From assembly GCA_021784575.1 (NCBI GenBank), contig JAJYHX010000009.1, positions 24,477 through 88,476 on the forward strand: a stretch of DNA of 64,000 nt. Reading direction: 5' to 3'. Shown here one piece after another: positions 63,912 through 64,000 of the stretch; the first letter of the stretch is position 1, and every line of letters starts with the position of its first letter. Under the pieces are notes generated by a model that made no database searches, was not told where the DNA came from, and saw only the letters and a program-made list of their open reading frames with translations. The position numbers and the translations under genes are program-made. The stretch is from Nitrospirota bacterium (GTDB taxonomy: Bacteria > Nitrospirota > JACRHJ01).

Positions 63912-64000
63912 TTCCCGCTTTTCCTTAATTTGCGAGGTGCACGAAATCCCACGACTTCTCTGATGTGAAACAATTAGATATATATACTGACTCCGTTATA

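Overview
The window is a chromosomal segment of a free-living, prototrophic, Gram-negative-type bacterium. It is densely packed with housekeeping genes, nearly all on the minus strand down to about 57.9 kb. The clearest taxonomic hint is the order ilvD-ilvB-ilvN-ilvC-psd-pssA-leuA-leuC-leuD-leuB-asd with a leucine T-box in front of leuA. From general knowledge this suits Desulfobacterota/deltaproteobacteria or Nitrospirota relatives. PurS-type purine synthesis, a two-subunit glycine decarboxylase, late cobalamin genes and an HD-GYP/hybrid-kinase pair fit that picture. The species cannot be named from this.

Layout. 1-4.5 kb: glyQ (cut by the window edge), recO, radC, a B12-binding radical SAM gene and a polysaccharide deacetylase, which sit downstream of the nucleotide/flavin cluster ribBA-ribH-nusB-purB-purC-purS-purQ-purL-purF (4.5-13.4 kb). 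That cluster is led by a near-consensus promoter at 13.48 kb. 13.5-17.6 kb: a Na/Pi-cotransporter homologue and gcvT-gcvPA. 17.7-29.5 kb: a pdxJ-acpS-nnr-TPR lipoprotein-kinase-IMPase-cobQ-hybrid kinase-cbiB-cobD run. 30-41 kb: an isolated putative glycosyltransferase, two divergent ClC genes (the second frameshifted), uvrB, a receiver/HD-GYP protein and a 1170-residue hybrid kinase. Then a ~0.53-kb gene-free stretch, tRNA-Asp, an ICMT-like methyltransferase and tldD. 43.6-56.3 kb: the ilv-psd-pssA-leu-asd operon, closed by a strong terminator. 56.3-62.7 kb: short, independently transcribed units on both strands (DUF465, RimI, TPR protein, secreted Cys-rich protein, tRNA-Cys, hemerythrin, epimerase, RRM protein, macrodomain, Usp, an 85-residue unknown). 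62.7-64 kb: tRNA-Glu, a 57-residue ORF and an AT-richer tyrosine recombinase, which look like the edge of an integrated element.

The most interesting features are regulatory and repetitive. (1) A complete T-box leader with a CUC specifier lies upstream of leuA, with its own promoter inside the 3' end of pssA and a dispersed palindrome inserted in its linker. (2) Several families of short palindromic intergenic repeats occur, some forming the start or end of coding sequences (radical SAM gene, deacetylase). (3) Several genes have promoters so close to the start codon, with no Shine-Dalgarno sequence, that leaderless transcription is suggested. I saw no CRISPR array, toxin-antitoxin pair, anti-phage system or secondary-metabolite cluster. 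I did not find a clearly novel multi-gene system.
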